Origin: Pseudomonas fulva
Lineage (GTDB): Bacteria > Pseudomonadota > Gammaproteobacteria > Pseudomonadales > Pseudomonadaceae
Assembly: GCF_023517795.1 (NCBI RefSeq)
Contig: NZ_CP082928.1
Coordinates: 4,154,001-4,218,000 of the forward strand
Reading direction: 5' to 3'
Length of the DNA: 64,000 nucleotides
A program made the position numbers and the translations under genes. The notes under the pieces were generated by a model. It was not told the DNA's origin. It did not search any database and saw only the letters and a list, made by a program, of their open reading frames with translations. Below are positions 51,877-60,998 of this stretch, piece after piece; positions within the stretch are counted from its first letter, which is position 1; each line of letters starts with the position of its first letter.

Positions 51877-51918
51877 GTAAATGACGTTTACTCTCATATG
51901 ATATTAACTATCATTTGC
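51877..51918 (+). promoter_or_regulatory. pfeA control region: palindrome and Fur box
   Basis: GTAAATGACGTTTAC (51877-51891) is a palindrome with perfect 5-bp arms, a candidate PfeR site. At 51900-51918 a 19-mer GATATTAACTATCATTTGC matches the Fur consensus at about 13 of 19 positions. Iron repression plus activation by enterobactin would suit the receptor gene that follows. Both are inferred from sequence. Confidence 0.62.
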
Positions 51919-52025
51919 GTCGTTATCACGGCGGAAAGGCTCTAGGGCGAGCCTTCAGGAGATCCACTGACCGCCGTTTTCGCCCGTCTGGGCCTGACAA
52001 TCATGCGGTATGGGGGATGATGTCG

Positions 52026-54311
52026 ATGAATCCGAAGTACAAACCGAGTCTGCTGGCCACGGCCATCATGATGGCGTTCAGTGTGCCGACAGTGGCGACT
52101 GCACAAACTAGCGAAATCACCCTCGATGAGGCGGCGGCCAGCGCAGACCGGCAAGCGGAACAGGGCGGCCAGGCGCTGGAAATCGGAGAGACGCGGATCA
52201 TCGGTACCGCCGAGCAGGAGCTCAAGCAGGCCTCCGGTGTGTCGATCATTACGGCTGACGACATCCAGCGACATCCGCCGGCCAACGATCTGTCCGAAAT
52301 CATCCGTCGCATGCCGGGCGTCAACCTGACCGGCAACAGCGCCAGTGGCCAGTTTGGCAACAGCCGGCAGATCGACCTGCGCGGCATGGGCCCGGAAAAC
52401 ACCCTGATTCTTATCGACGGTCGCCCCGTCGCTTCGCGCAACGCTGTGCGTATGGGCCGCTCCGGTGAGCGTAACGGTCGCGGCGACAGCAACTGGGTGC
52501 CGGCCGAGGCGGTCGAGCGCATCGAAGTGCTGCGCGGCCCGGCGGCTGCCCGTTATGGTTCGGGCGCAGCGGGCGGCGTGGTGAACATCATCACCAAGGC
52601 GCCTGGCAAGACGGTTTCCGGGTCGGTCACCGCGTACACCAGCGTGCCGGAAAACAGCGACGAGGGCTCGACCCGACGGCTGAGCTTCAACACGGCAGGG
52701 CCGCTGACCGACAACCTGTCGTTTCGCGTTTACGGCAACCTGAACAAGACCGAAGCCGACGATGCCGCGCTGAACGACGATTACGCCCTGGGCGCCAACC
52801 CCGCTCCAGCCGGGCGCGAAGGTGTTCGCAACAAGGATATCAACACCCTGCTGCGCTGGGACGTCACCCAGCAGCAGACCCTGGAGTTCGAGACCGGCTT
52901 CAGTCGCCAGGGCAACATCTACGCCGGTGAGCGCGCCCAGGATCACCCCACCACAGTGGGCAATACCAATAATTTGCTCGGCCGCGAAACCAACACCATG
53001 TACCGCCAGACCGCGGCGATCACCCATCGTGGTGACTGGGACATTGGCACCTCACAGGTTGGCATTTCCTACGAGAACACCCGCAACCGACGGATGGCCG
53101 AGGCGCTGGCTGGCGGGCCGGAAACCGGTATCAGCGGGCAGGATAAATCGACGTCTGAACTGGACAATTACCGTTTGCACGGTGAGCTCAACCTGCCATT
53201 GGCGCTGGGCTTTCATCAGACGCTGACCCTCGGCGGCGAGTACGTGCGTGAAGAGTTGGACGATCCGTATTCCAATGGCCAGGCCGCGTCGTTCGGCGGC
53301 ATCACTCTGCCGGGTTTCACCGCGGGCACCCGCAGCGGCGAGTCGGACGCGGACAACTACGCGCTCTACATCGAAGACAACATCGAGCTGACCCCCGACT
53401 GGACGCTGACCCCTGGCCTGCGCTTCGACGACAACAGCATCTTTGGCAACAATTGGAGCCCGAGCCTCAACAGCGCCTACAAGCTAACCGACACCGTCAC
53501 CCTCAAGGGCGGCGTCGCCAAGGCATTCAAGGCCCCCAACCTATATCAGTCCAACCCCAACTACATCTACTTCACCAAGGGCAATGGCTGCCCGGATGGT
53601 TCGGGCGGTGGCGGTGGCTGCTATATCCTGGGCAACCCTAACCTGGAGGCCGAGACCAGCATCAACAAAGAGCTGGGCATCGCCTTCGACGACGCCGGCT
53701 GGGTTGCGGGGCTGACCTACTTCCACAACGACTACAAGAACAAGGTCGTGGCCGGGATGGGCGACGGCTCCGATCCCATTCAAGTGGTTCCGGGCGCCAC
53801 CAACTATGCGGAGGTCTACCAGTGGGTCAATGCGCCCAAGGCCATTGTCTCGGGTTGGGAGGGTAACCTGACAATTCCGCTGCTGGGCAATCAGGGTGAG
53901 ATGCTGAGTTGGAGCAACAACTTCACCTACATGATCCAGAACAAGAACAAGAGTACCGGGGAGCCGCTGTCGGTAATTCCCAAGTACACCGTCAACTCGA
54001 TGCTCGACTGGCGCGTGAGCGAAGCCCTCGATCTGTCACTGATCGTCACTCACTATGGCAAGCAGGAGCCGCGACGCCTGACCAGCCAGGGCAGCGCCGC
54101 CACGGGTGACGCGTTGCGCGAGCGAGACCCCTATACCCTGGTGGGCTTCGCCGCCAACTATGAGCTGAACGACAACTGGCGTTTCGGCGCAGGTGTCAAC
54201 AATCTGTTCGACAAGCAGATTCGTCGTGAAAGCATCGCCGGTGGCGAAGGCGCCAACACCTACAACGAACCGGGCCGAGCATTCTACGTATCGGCAACCA
54301 CGTCCTTCTGA
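52026..54311 (+). CDS. pfeA: Ferric-enterobactin TonB-dependent receptor PfeA
   Basis: An outer-membrane transporter of 761 residues. The signal peptide ends VATA-Q. The plug domain includes KQASGVSIITADDIQRHPP, NDLSEIIRRMPGVNLTGNS, RQIDLRGMGPENTLILIDG and RYGSGAAGGVVNIITK, near-identical to P. aeruginosa PfeA/FepA signatures. The 22-strand barrel ends in VSATTSF. Start 52026 fits GGGGGA eight bases upstream; the two preceding ATGs (52017, 52020) are too close to that site. The Fur/PfeR region controls it and a terminator follows. Confidence 0.93.
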   Translation: MNPKYKPSLLATAIMMAFSVPTVATAQTSEITLDEAAASADRQAEQGGQALEIGETRIIGTAEQELKQASGVSIITADDIQRHPPANDLSEIIRRMPGVNLTGNSASGQFGNSRQIDLRGMGPENTLILIDGRPVASRNAVRMGRSGERNGRGDSNWVPAEAVERIEVLRGPAAARYGSGAAGGVVNIITKAPGKTVSGSVTAYTSVPENSDEGSTRRLSFNTAGPLTDNLSFRVYGNLNKTEADDAALNDDYALGANPAPAGREGVRNKDINTLLRWDVTQQQTLEFETGFSRQGNIYAGERAQDHPTTVGNTNNLLGRETNTMYRQTAAITHRGDWDIGTSQVGISYENTRNRRMAEALAGGPETGISGQDKSTSELDNYRLHGELNLPLALGFHQTLTLGGEYVREELDDPYSNGQAASFGGITLPGFTAGTRSGESDADNYALYIEDNIELTPDWTLTPGLRFDDNSIFGNNWSPSLNSAYKLTDTVTLKGGVAKAFKAPNLYQSNPNYIYFTKGNGCPDGSGGGGGCYILGNPNLEAETSINKELGIAFDDAGWVAGLTYFHNDYKNKVVAGMGDGSDPIQVVPGATNYAEVYQWVNAPKAIVSGWEGNLTIPLLGNQGEMLSWSNNFTYMIQNKNKSTGEPLSVIPKYTVNSMLDWRVSEALDLSLIVTHYGKQEPRRLTSQGSAATGDALRERDPYTLVGFAANYELNDNWRFGAGVNNLFDKQIRRESIAGGEGANTYNEPGRAFYVSATTSF

Positions 54312-54326
54312 CAGGTGGTATCCAGG

Positions 54327-54356
54327 CCACCGCCTCTGATGGGGCGGTGGTTTTTT
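54327..54356 (+). terminator. Rho-independent terminator after pfeA
   Basis: CCACCGCC and GGCGGTGG pair around an eight-base loop, followed by TTTTTT. It separates pfeA from the methyltransferase gene, which may still receive read-through. Confidence 0.88.
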
Positions 54357-54378
54357 GCATTCAAACGGACTCACCTGT

Positions 54379-55884
54379 ATGGCTGCCGACTACATCACCG
54401 ACGTTGCCTATCCACATTTCTTCCAGCGCGAAACCACACCGATCTGGCTGAGCTTCGCTGCGCGTGCGCTGGGGCGACCCAGCCCCGATCTGCGCCAGCC
54501 GTTCGCCTCTTGCGAGTTAGGTTGTGGCCAAGGTTTCGCCACGGTACTGCAGGCCGTCGCCAATCCTCAGGGGCATTTCGTCGGCGTGGACTTCAATGCC
54601 GAACATATCACCCATGCCCGTGCGCTGGCACAGGCTGCCGGTGTGACCAACGTGGAATTCGTCGAGAACAGTTTCCAGGGCCTGCTCGAGCAAACCGAGA
54701 CTGCCCCACGTTACGACTTCATCATCCTGCATGGCATCTACTCGTGGGTGTCGGCGGCGGATCAGCAGCGCCTGCGGCAGTTCGTCGAGCGTCAGCTCAA
54801 GCCCGGCGGAATTGTCTTCGTCGGCTACATGGCTCAACCAGGGCTAGATTTCTTCGCGGCGCCACGGCGTTTCGTCCAGCAGTACGCGCAGACCCTGTCA
54901 GGCAGCTCGGCACAACGCGTGGTCGAGTCGTTGCGCGCGTTGCAGCGCCTGGCGACGAGTGGGGCAGGGCTGTTCGCCCATGACCGACAGGTGGCGGCTT
55001 ATGTCGAGCGCTGCCTGCAGGATGATCCGCACTACCTCGCCCACGAGCTGCTCAACGAGCACTGGCACACACTCCCGGTGGCCGAGGTGATGGCGGCGTT
55101 CCAGGCCTGCAGCACCGATTATCTGGGCAGCGCCAGCCTGATGGACAACATCGACGAGCTCTCGCTGCCGGCCAACGTGACCGAGCAACTGGCGGGCCTG
55201 CAGGGCACCGTGCTGAGGGAGACCTTCAAGGATCTTGCCCGCAACCAGACCCAGCGCCGGGATCTCTATCAGCGCGATACCGGGGCGCTGGACGAGTACG
55301 CCCACAAGGCCGCACTGTTCGACCAGGTGGTGGCTGCCTTGCCCGGTGCACCGACCCACGGCGGTGTGACGTTCGAGACCCGCATCGGCGCGGTCGAGGG
55401 GGCTGCGTCGCTGTTTTCGCCGATCCTGCAGGCACTGGCGCAGCGGCCGCAGAGTTTTCCCAGCCTGCTGCGATTGCCAGCACTGGCCGGGCAGGCTGGC
55501 AGCATCAGTCCGGCGCTTCAGGCGCTGGCGGCCGCGGGGCATGTGCACCCCCTGTTGCCTGGGCAGGTCGATGTGGCGGGTTGTCAGGCCTTCAACCGGG
55601 TGATCTGCGAGCGTGTGCTGGCTGGCGCTCGCTATTCCCACCTGGCAGCACCGAGCCTGGGCTCCGGGATCGCGGCGAGCTTTGTCGAGATGGCCGCCGC
55701 ACGTGTGTTACTCGATCACCCCGCGCTGCGTGGTGCCCTATTGTGCCAGACCGCGGACGCCTTGCTGCGCAAGATCGGCTGGCAACCGCTGGCCAATCCA
55801 GATGACTCGTTGCAGGCTCAATTGAGCCGCTTCGAGCGCGATACACTGCCGGTCTGGCAGCAGCTCGGTGTGGTGGGCTCATGA
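54379..55884 (+). CDS. Class I methyltransferase with methyltransferase regulatory domain
   Basis: A protein of 501 residues. The N-terminal Rossmann AdoMet domain shows ELGCGQGFATVLQA (motif I, about 46-59), GHFVGVDFNAEHI and DFIILHGIYSWV; the LHGIYSWV segment is characteristic of the group that carries a regulatory domain (PF10119 style), here YLAHELLNEHWHTLPVAEV, residues about 220-290. The remainder is helical. The natural substrate is unknown. It overlaps the esterase gene by four bases and sits between the receptor and the esterase, so it likely belongs to siderophore uptake or modification. Confidence 0.78.
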   Translation: MAADYITDVAYPHFFQRETTPIWLSFAARALGRPSPDLRQPFASCELGCGQGFATVLQAVANPQGHFVGVDFNAEHITHARALAQAAGVTNVEFVENSFQGLLEQTETAPRYDFIILHGIYSWVSAADQQRLRQFVERQLKPGGIVFVGYMAQPGLDFFAAPRRFVQQYAQTLSGSSAQRVVESLRALQRLATSGAGLFAHDRQVAAYVERCLQDDPHYLAHELLNEHWHTLPVAEVMAAFQACSTDYLGSASLMDNIDELSLPANVTEQLAGLQGTVLRETFKDLARNQTQRRDLYQRDTGALDEYAHKAALFDQVVAALPGAPTHGGVTFETRIGAVEGAASLFSPILQALAQRPQSFPSLLRLPALAGQAGSISPALQALAAAGHVHPLLPGQVDVAGCQAFNRVICERVLAGARYSHLAAPSLGSGIAASFVEMAAARVLLDHPALRGALLCQTADALLRKIGWQPLANPDDSLQAQLSRFERDTLPVWQQLGVVGS

Positions 55885-56834
55885 ACCGATGGTTGAGCAT
55901 TCTTATCGTGCTGGCGACCTTCAGCGGGGCCGCCGTGGCCAAGCCTGATCTGTCCCAGCCGCTGGGCCCGACCCTGGCCGATCAGGGCTCGGCCCATTAC
56001 CGCTTCACCCGACAGGAACTCGCCTCGGCCGACGGCCAGCGCCACTACCGCATCTGGACCGCCATTCCCGAGCAGGCCGCGCCCCCGGCGGGTTATCCGG
56101 TGCTGTACCTGCTCGATGGCAACGCCGCCCTGGGGGCCCTGCGGGAGGCGCAGCTGGCCGACCTGGCCAGGCGCGGCCCGCCGGTGCTGGTGTTCATCGG
56201 CTATGCCACCGACCTGCGCTTCGATGCGACGGCGCGTGCCTACGACTACACGCCGCCGCTGCCAGGCGGCGAGCCGGTGATTGACGATATCGCCCGGCAA
56301 CGGCGCGGCGGCGGCGCGGATGAGTTTCTCGACCTGATCGAGCAGCGCATCAAACCCCTGGTGCAGGCGCAGGCGCCTATCGACCGGCAACGGCAGAGCC
56401 TCTGGGGGCATTCCTACGGCGGGCTGCTGACGCTGCATGCGCTGTTCACCCGGCCGGCGAGCTTCCACCGCTATATCGCCGCCGATCCGTCGTTGTGGTG
56501 GCAGGGCGGCTTCATTCTCCAGGAGGCCCGGGCCTTCGTCGCCCGCCCGCAGCCGTTCGACCTGACGCTGCTGACCGGTGGCGCGCAGCGCGAACGCCCG
56601 CCAGGCAAGAACGACGATCCGCAGGTGCGTGCCCGGCGTGACGCCGTCGCCGCGCTACCGGCCAATGCAGCCGAACAGCTTGCCGAGCAGTTGGCGGCGG
56701 TTGACCATGGCCCGGTTCGCTACAAGCGCTACCCCGACCTCGGCCACGGGCCCATGCTGCCGGCCTCCCTTGGTCCGGCGCTGCGCCTGAGCGCCGGGGA
56801 TGACGGGGGCATTGCCCAGTGGGGGGCGCAATGA
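55881..56834 (+). CDS. pfeE: Enterobactin trilactone esterase, PfeE/IroE-like
   Basis: A secreted alpha/beta hydrolase of 317 residues. The N-terminus is a signal peptide (WLSILIVLATFSGAAVA). The nucleophile is Ser178 in WGHSYGG, with the closing His in DLGHGPML. YPVLYLLDGNAAL is the oxyanion region. In P. aeruginosa PfeE hydrolyses ferric enterobactin in the periplasm so that iron is released. It follows pfeA in that species; here a methyltransferase gene comes between. Confidence 0.85.
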   Translation: MNRWLSILIVLATFSGAAVAKPDLSQPLGPTLADQGSAHYRFTRQELASADGQRHYRIWTAIPEQAAPPAGYPVLYLLDGNAALGALREAQLADLARRGPPVLVFIGYATDLRFDATARAYDYTPPLPGGEPVIDDIARQRRGGGADEFLDLIEQRIKPLVQAQAPIDRQRQSLWGHSYGGLLTLHALFTRPASFHRYIAADPSLWWQGGFILQEARAFVARPQPFDLTLLTGGAQRERPPGKNDDPQVRARRDAVAALPANAAEQLAEQLAAVDHGPVRYKRYPDLGHGPMLPASLGPALRLSAGDDGGIAQWGAQ

Positions 56835-56843
56835 GTCGCCCGG

Positions 56844-56859
56844 ATTTACATATGTAAAT
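56844..56859. promoter_or_regulatory. Perfect 16-bp palindrome before fepB-like gene
   Basis: ATTTACATATGTAAAT is a perfect palindrome in the 121 bases between the esterase and the binding-protein genes. It ends in GTAAATGA, the same 8-mer as in the palindrome upstream of pfeA (51877-51884), so one regulator may bind both. Confidence 0.55.
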
Positions 56860-56955
56860 GAAAATCCTGCGCATTTGTGATGCAGTATTGCCGCTGCCGC
56901 GTTACAGCCCTACGACGCGGCGGCACGATTTTACCGTTGAAGAAAGGATATGTTG

Positions 56956-57879
56956 ATGATCGCTCGCCTATCTCGCTGCTCCCGCCTGCTGGCGCTGTCC
57001 GGCCTGTTCGCACTGTTGCCGCTGGGAGGTGCACTGGCCGAGCCGCGCAGCCTGGATACCGCCTATGGTGAGGTCAGGCTGGAGGGCGCTCCGCAGCGCG
57101 TGGTGACCCTGAGCGAGAACGCCCTGGATGTGGCCCTGGCCGTCGGCGTCAAGCCGCTGGGCAGCGTCGCCACCCGCGGCGGCAGCGACGTATCGGGCTA
57201 CCTGAAGGACAAGGCGGGCGATATCAGGATCGTCGGCACCGCGCGGGAAACCAACCTGGAGTCGGTGTTCGCCCTGCAGCCAGATCTGATCCTGGCCGGG
57301 CCGGAGCTGACCCGGGATCAGTACCAGAAACTCAGCCTGATCGCGCCGACCCTGGTACCCAAGGGCAATTCCTTCGCCGACTGGCGCAACAACGTCGCGT
57401 TCTATGGCCAGGCGCTCGGCAAGCAGCAGCAAGCCGAGGCTGCCGTCGCGGCGGTCGACGCACGTATCGAAAACCTCAAGGGCAGGATCGAGCCGGGCCA
57501 GGTCGCTTCCGTGGTGCGCTGGAGCCCGCAGGGCCCGGGCGTGATGTCGCAGCATTTGTTCGTGGGCCAGTTGCTGGGCCAACTGGGCTTCAAGGGCACG
57601 GCGATGGCCGCCGAGCTGACCCAGAAACCCCATAGCGATGCCCTGAGCCTGGAGAACCTGTCGCGCATCGACGGCGATTGGCTGTTCCTCGCCACCCTCA
57701 ATGCCGGTGGCGCCAAGGCCCTGGAACAGGCGCGCCAGCAGCCGGCGTTCGCGCGCCTCAAAGCGGTCAGCAGCGGCCATGTGCAGAGCGTCGACGGGCA
57801 GATCTGGAGCAGCGGCGCCGGCCCGCTGGCGGCCAAGGTGATTCTCGATGACGTGGAGAAGGCCGTCACCTCGCAATGA
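56956..57879 (+). CDS. Periplasmic iron-siderophore binding protein, FepB-like
   Basis: A 307-residue solute-binding protein: a signal peptide (LLALSGLFALLPLGGALA), then APQRVVTLSENALDVALAVGV, LKDKAGDIRIVGTARETNLE and ALQPDLILAGPELT, the helical-backbone clamp of siderophore binding proteins. ATG 56956 is seven bases from AAGGA; ATG 56950 is too close. It overlaps the permease start as ATGA. Context and family suggest ferric enterobactin or its breakdown products; the ligand is inferred. Confidence 0.85.
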   Translation: MIARLSRCSRLLALSGLFALLPLGGALAEPRSLDTAYGEVRLEGAPQRVVTLSENALDVALAVGVKPLGSVATRGGSDVSGYLKDKAGDIRIVGTARETNLESVFALQPDLILAGPELTRDQYQKLSLIAPTLVPKGNSFADWRNNVAFYGQALGKQQQAEAAVAAVDARIENLKGRIEPGQVASVVRWSPQGPGVMSQHLFVGQLLGQLGFKGTAMAAELTQKPHSDALSLENLSRIDGDWLFLATLNAGGAKALEQARQQPAFARLKAVSSGHVQSVDGQIWSSGAGPLAAKVILDDVEKAVTSQ

Positions 57880-58889
57880 GCAGCGCGGCAAAACCCGCTC
57901 GCCTGACGCTGGCCGCTGCGCTGGCCTGGGTAAGCGCGGCGCTGGCATTGCTGTGCATCGCCAGCCTGCTGATCGGCGCGGGGGAGGTGGGCATCCTGCG
58001 TAGCCTGTCGGCGCTGAGTGGCGGCGTGGATGACGAGGCACGCTTCGTGCTCCTCGAGCTGCGCCTGCCGCGTACCCTGCTGGGTGTGCTGGTCGGCGTG
58101 GCGCTGGGCGCCGCGGGCGTGGTGCTGCAAGCGGCCACCCGCAACCCCCTGGCCGAGCCCGGCCTGCTTGGCGTCAGCGCAGGAGCCTCGTTCGCCGTGG
58201 TGCTGGCGATCAGCCTGGGCGCCAGCGCGGCGACCCTGAACCTGGGCGTGGCCATCGGCGGCGCCCTGGTTGGGTGCCTGCTGGTATTGCTGGTCACCCA
58301 GGTACGCGGCGTCGGTGATGACCCGGTGCGCCTGGTGCTGGCCGGTGCCGCCTTCTCGGGCATCCTCACCGCGATCAGCACACTGATTCTGCTGCACGAC
58401 CAGCGTAGTTCCGACGAGATCCGCTTCTGGATCATCGGCGCCCTGGCCGGTCGCCCCCAGGACGTGCTGACCTGGAGCGCGCCCGGCCTGCTGCTCGGCT
58501 TGCTGCTGCTGGCGCCGCTGATTCGTCCGCTGGCGGCCCTGGCGTTGGGCGAGAAGATGGCCACCGGGCTCGGCCATCACCCCGGTCTGACCCGTCTGGG
58601 CGCCTTGCTCGGCGTCGCCGTGCTGGTCGGCACCGCCACGGCAGCGGCCGGGCCCATGGCCTTCGTCGGCCTGGTGGTGCCCTTCGTGGCGCGCCGCCTG
58701 GTGGGGCCGGACATCCGTCGCACCATTGGCCTGTCACTGTTGCTCGGGCCGATCATCGTGCTGTTCGCCGATATCCTCTCGCGTCTGTTGGTCAGCCCCT
58801 ACGAGCTGCCGATCGGCGTGGTCACCGCGTTGATCGGCGCGCCCGTGCTGATCGCGGTGGTACGCAGCCACAGGTTGCCGACCCTATGA
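57876..58889 (+). CDS. FecCD-family siderophore permease, FepD-like
   Basis: A membrane protein of 337 residues with about ten hydrophobic helices. It has the family signatures LRLPRTLLGVLVGVALGAAGVVLQAATRNPLAEPGLLGVS-type start (about 52-90) and AGPMAFVGLVVPFVARRLVGPD with DIRRT near 265-285. It forms the membrane channel with the next gene product. It is overlapped at both ends by four bases. Confidence 0.88.
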   Translation: MSSAAKPARLTLAAALAWVSAALALLCIASLLIGAGEVGILRSLSALSGGVDDEARFVLLELRLPRTLLGVLVGVALGAAGVVLQAATRNPLAEPGLLGVSAGASFAVVLAISLGASAATLNLGVAIGGALVGCLLVLLVTQVRGVGDDPVRLVLAGAAFSGILTAISTLILLHDQRSSDEIRFWIIGALAGRPQDVLTWSAPGLLLGLLLLAPLIRPLAALALGEKMATGLGHHPGLTRLGALLGVAVLVGTATAAAGPMAFVGLVVPFVARRLVGPDIRRTIGLSLLLGPIIVLFADILSRLLVSPYELPIGVVTALIGAPVLIAVVRSHRLPTL

Positions 58890-59944
58890 AGGCAACGACC
58901 TCACCCAAGGCGCCCACGGGTTACTGGTTGCTGGTGGTCGGCTCGCTGCGCCTGCTGTTCAACCGCCGTGGCGTGTATGCCGCGCTGGGCCTTTCCCTGG
59001 CCATCGTGATCATCACCGGCGTCAGCCTGGCATCCGGTGCCGCCGGCCTGTCGCCATGGACGGCGCTGGCCGCAGCCTTCGGCGAGGGCGAGCCGATGCA
59101 CGTGTTTCTGGTGCAGGAGCTGCGCCTGCAGCGCCTCGTCGCCGGCCTGTTCACCGGTGCAGCGTTCGGCATTGGCGGTTGCCTGTTGCAGACCCTGGCG
59201 CGCAATCGCCTGGCCACACCCGGAGTGATCGGCATCGACGATGGCGCCACGGCCTTTGCGGTGGCGTCCATCGTCGCCGTGCCGACCACCCTGGCGCCGT
59301 CCGCCCTGGCGCTTACTGGCGCCACCACGGCCGCGGTGCTGGCCTTCGGGCTGAGTGCCGGCGCCGGGGCGCGGGGGTATCGCTTCATCGTGGTGGGCAT
59401 CGCCGTGGGCGCGGTGTTCGGCGCGCTGACCAACCTGATGCTGGCACGTGCCGACATCGACGCCGCCAACGTCGCCTATCCCTGGACGGTCGGCAGCCTC
59501 AACGCGCGCCCCACCCAGGCGGTGTGGCTGCTGGGTGTCGGCCTGCTGCTGTGCCTGCCGCTGGTCAAGTACCTGGCCCAGCGCCTGGAGCTGATGCGCT
59601 TTGCCGACAGCGTGGCGGTGGGCCTGGGCGTGCGCCTCAAGGCCATGCGCCTGCTGACCCTGGTCACCACGGTGCTGCTCACCGCCCTGGCGGTGGCCGT
59701 GGCCGGCCCGGTGGGGCTGGTGGCGCTCGCCGCGCCGGAGATGGCCCGCTACCTGAGTGGCCACCGTGGTGTGCCGGTATGCTGTGCGGCCCTTGCGGGG
59801 GCACTGCTGATGACCGTCGCCGATTGGGTCGGGCGCACCTGGCTGGCACCCATCGAGATTCCCGTGGGGGTGATCACCGCCGTGGTCGGTGGGCCCTACC
59901 TGCTGTGGATCCTGTTGCGCCAGCCGTCGCGCAAACTGACATGA
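58886..59944 (+). CDS. FecCD-family siderophore permease, FepG-like
   Basis: The second channel subunit, 352 residues, with about ten membrane helices. VQELRLQRLVAGLFTGAAF then QTLARNRLATPGVIGIDDG and AGPVGLVALAAPEMARYLSGH are the FecCD signatures. It differs from the first permease and so forms a heterodimer, as FepD/FepG do. The gap of 40 bases before the ATPase gene holds a GC-rich dyad without a T-run. Confidence 0.88.
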   Translation: MKATTSPKAPTGYWLLVVGSLRLLFNRRGVYAALGLSLAIVIITGVSLASGAAGLSPWTALAAAFGEGEPMHVFLVQELRLQRLVAGLFTGAAFGIGGCLLQTLARNRLATPGVIGIDDGATAFAVASIVAVPTTLAPSALALTGATTAAVLAFGLSAGAGARGYRFIVVGIAVGAVFGALTNLMLARADIDAANVAYPWTVGSLNARPTQAVWLLGVGLLLCLPLVKYLAQRLELMRFADSVAVGLGVRLKAMRLLTLVTTVLLTALAVAVAGPVGLVALAAPEMARYLSGHRGVPVCCAALAGALLMTVADWVGRTWLAPIEIPVGVITAVVGGPYLLWILLRQPSRKLT

Positions 59945-59984
59945 AAGGCCGCCCCGGGCGGGCGGCTGCTGTGGAGCTGAACCC

Positions 59985-60803
59985 ATGACCACCTCCAACC
60001 TGTTCGCCACCAAGCCCGCGGTCGAGGTCACCCTGCAGGCCGAGCGCCTGAGCCTGGGTTACCCCCAGGCGGCGATCATCGACGACTTGTCCCTGCGCAT
60101 TCCGCCCGGGCAGGTCACGGCCATCGTCGGCCCCAACGGCTGCGGCAAGTCCACCCTGCTGGCGGGGCTGTCGCGCCTGCACAAGCCCACGGCCGGCGCG
60201 GTGCTGCTCAACGGCAAGGTTATCGGCAGCCTGCCGTCCAGACAGGTCGCCCGGCAACTGGCGCTGCTGCCCCAGGACGCCACGGCGCCGGACGGCCTGA
60301 CCGTCTCCGAGCTGATCCGCTTCGGCCGCCAGCCGCACCAGAGCCTGCTGCGCCAGTGGTCCGCCGAGGACCAGGCGATCGTCGACGAAGCGCTGCGCGT
60401 CGCCGACCTGCAGGCACTCGCCGAGCGCCCCCTGGAGTCGATGTCCGGCGGGCAGCGCCAGCGTGCCTGGATCGCCATGGCGGTGGCCCAGCAGACGCCC
60501 TTGCTGCTGCTCGACGAGCCCACCTCGGCACTGGATCTCGGTCACCAGATCGAAGTCTTCGAGCTGATTCGCGACCTGGCCTCGGCCGGCAAGACCGTGG
60601 TCATGGTGGTGCATGACCTGTCCAGCGCCTGCCGCTACGCCGACCATCTGGTGGCAATGAAGGCCGGCCAGATCGTCGCCGAGGGTGCGCCGAGCGCCAT
60701 CGTCACGCCTGAATTGGTCGCGCAGCTGTACGAGGTGCAGTGCACCCTGATGCACGACCCGGTCAGCGGTACGCCGATCATCGCCGGCATCACCCGGCGT
60801 TAG
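59985..60803 (+). CDS. ABC transporter ATPase, FepC-like
   Basis: The energy subunit, 272 residues. Walker A GPNGCGKST lies at 49-57, the signature MSGGQRQRAWIAMA near 148, Walker B LLLLDEPTSALDLGHQ near 172, and VVMVVHDLSSA carries the H-loop. VPAG-like IP PGQ start and QLYEVQCTLM-type end are typical of siderophore ATPases. It powers import of the iron complex through the two permeases. Confidence 0.92.
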   Translation: MTTSNLFATKPAVEVTLQAERLSLGYPQAAIIDDLSLRIPPGQVTAIVGPNGCGKSTLLAGLSRLHKPTAGAVLLNGKVIGSLPSRQVARQLALLPQDATAPDGLTVSELIRFGRQPHQSLLRQWSAEDQAIVDEALRVADLQALAERPLESMSGGQRQRAWIAMAVAQQTPLLLLDEPTSALDLGHQIEVFELIRDLASAGKTVVMVVHDLSSACRYADHLVAMKAGQIVAEGAPSAIVTPELVAQLYEVQCTLMHDPVSGTPIIAGITRR

Positions 60804-60998
60804 ATGAATCGGTTATCAGCTTAGACTCGCTGGTTCGCACGCTCGCGGTCGGCACCTGGGAATGCCGGTATTCGCGGGCTCTGGCCGCTCAGGCGGTTAC
60901 CGCGGGAGCCGATCGAGGCCTGCAGTGGGGAGTAGGGGTTGCAACGATTTGCCGGTATCATGGCCGCCCCCTGCAGCCGTCTGGACCTGATCGACGCC

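Noticed and set aside
59945..59975. GC-rich dyad between FepG- and FepC-like genes as a terminator
   Set aside because: No T-run follows and the ATPase gene must be expressed with the permeases; more likely an mRNA stability element or nothing.
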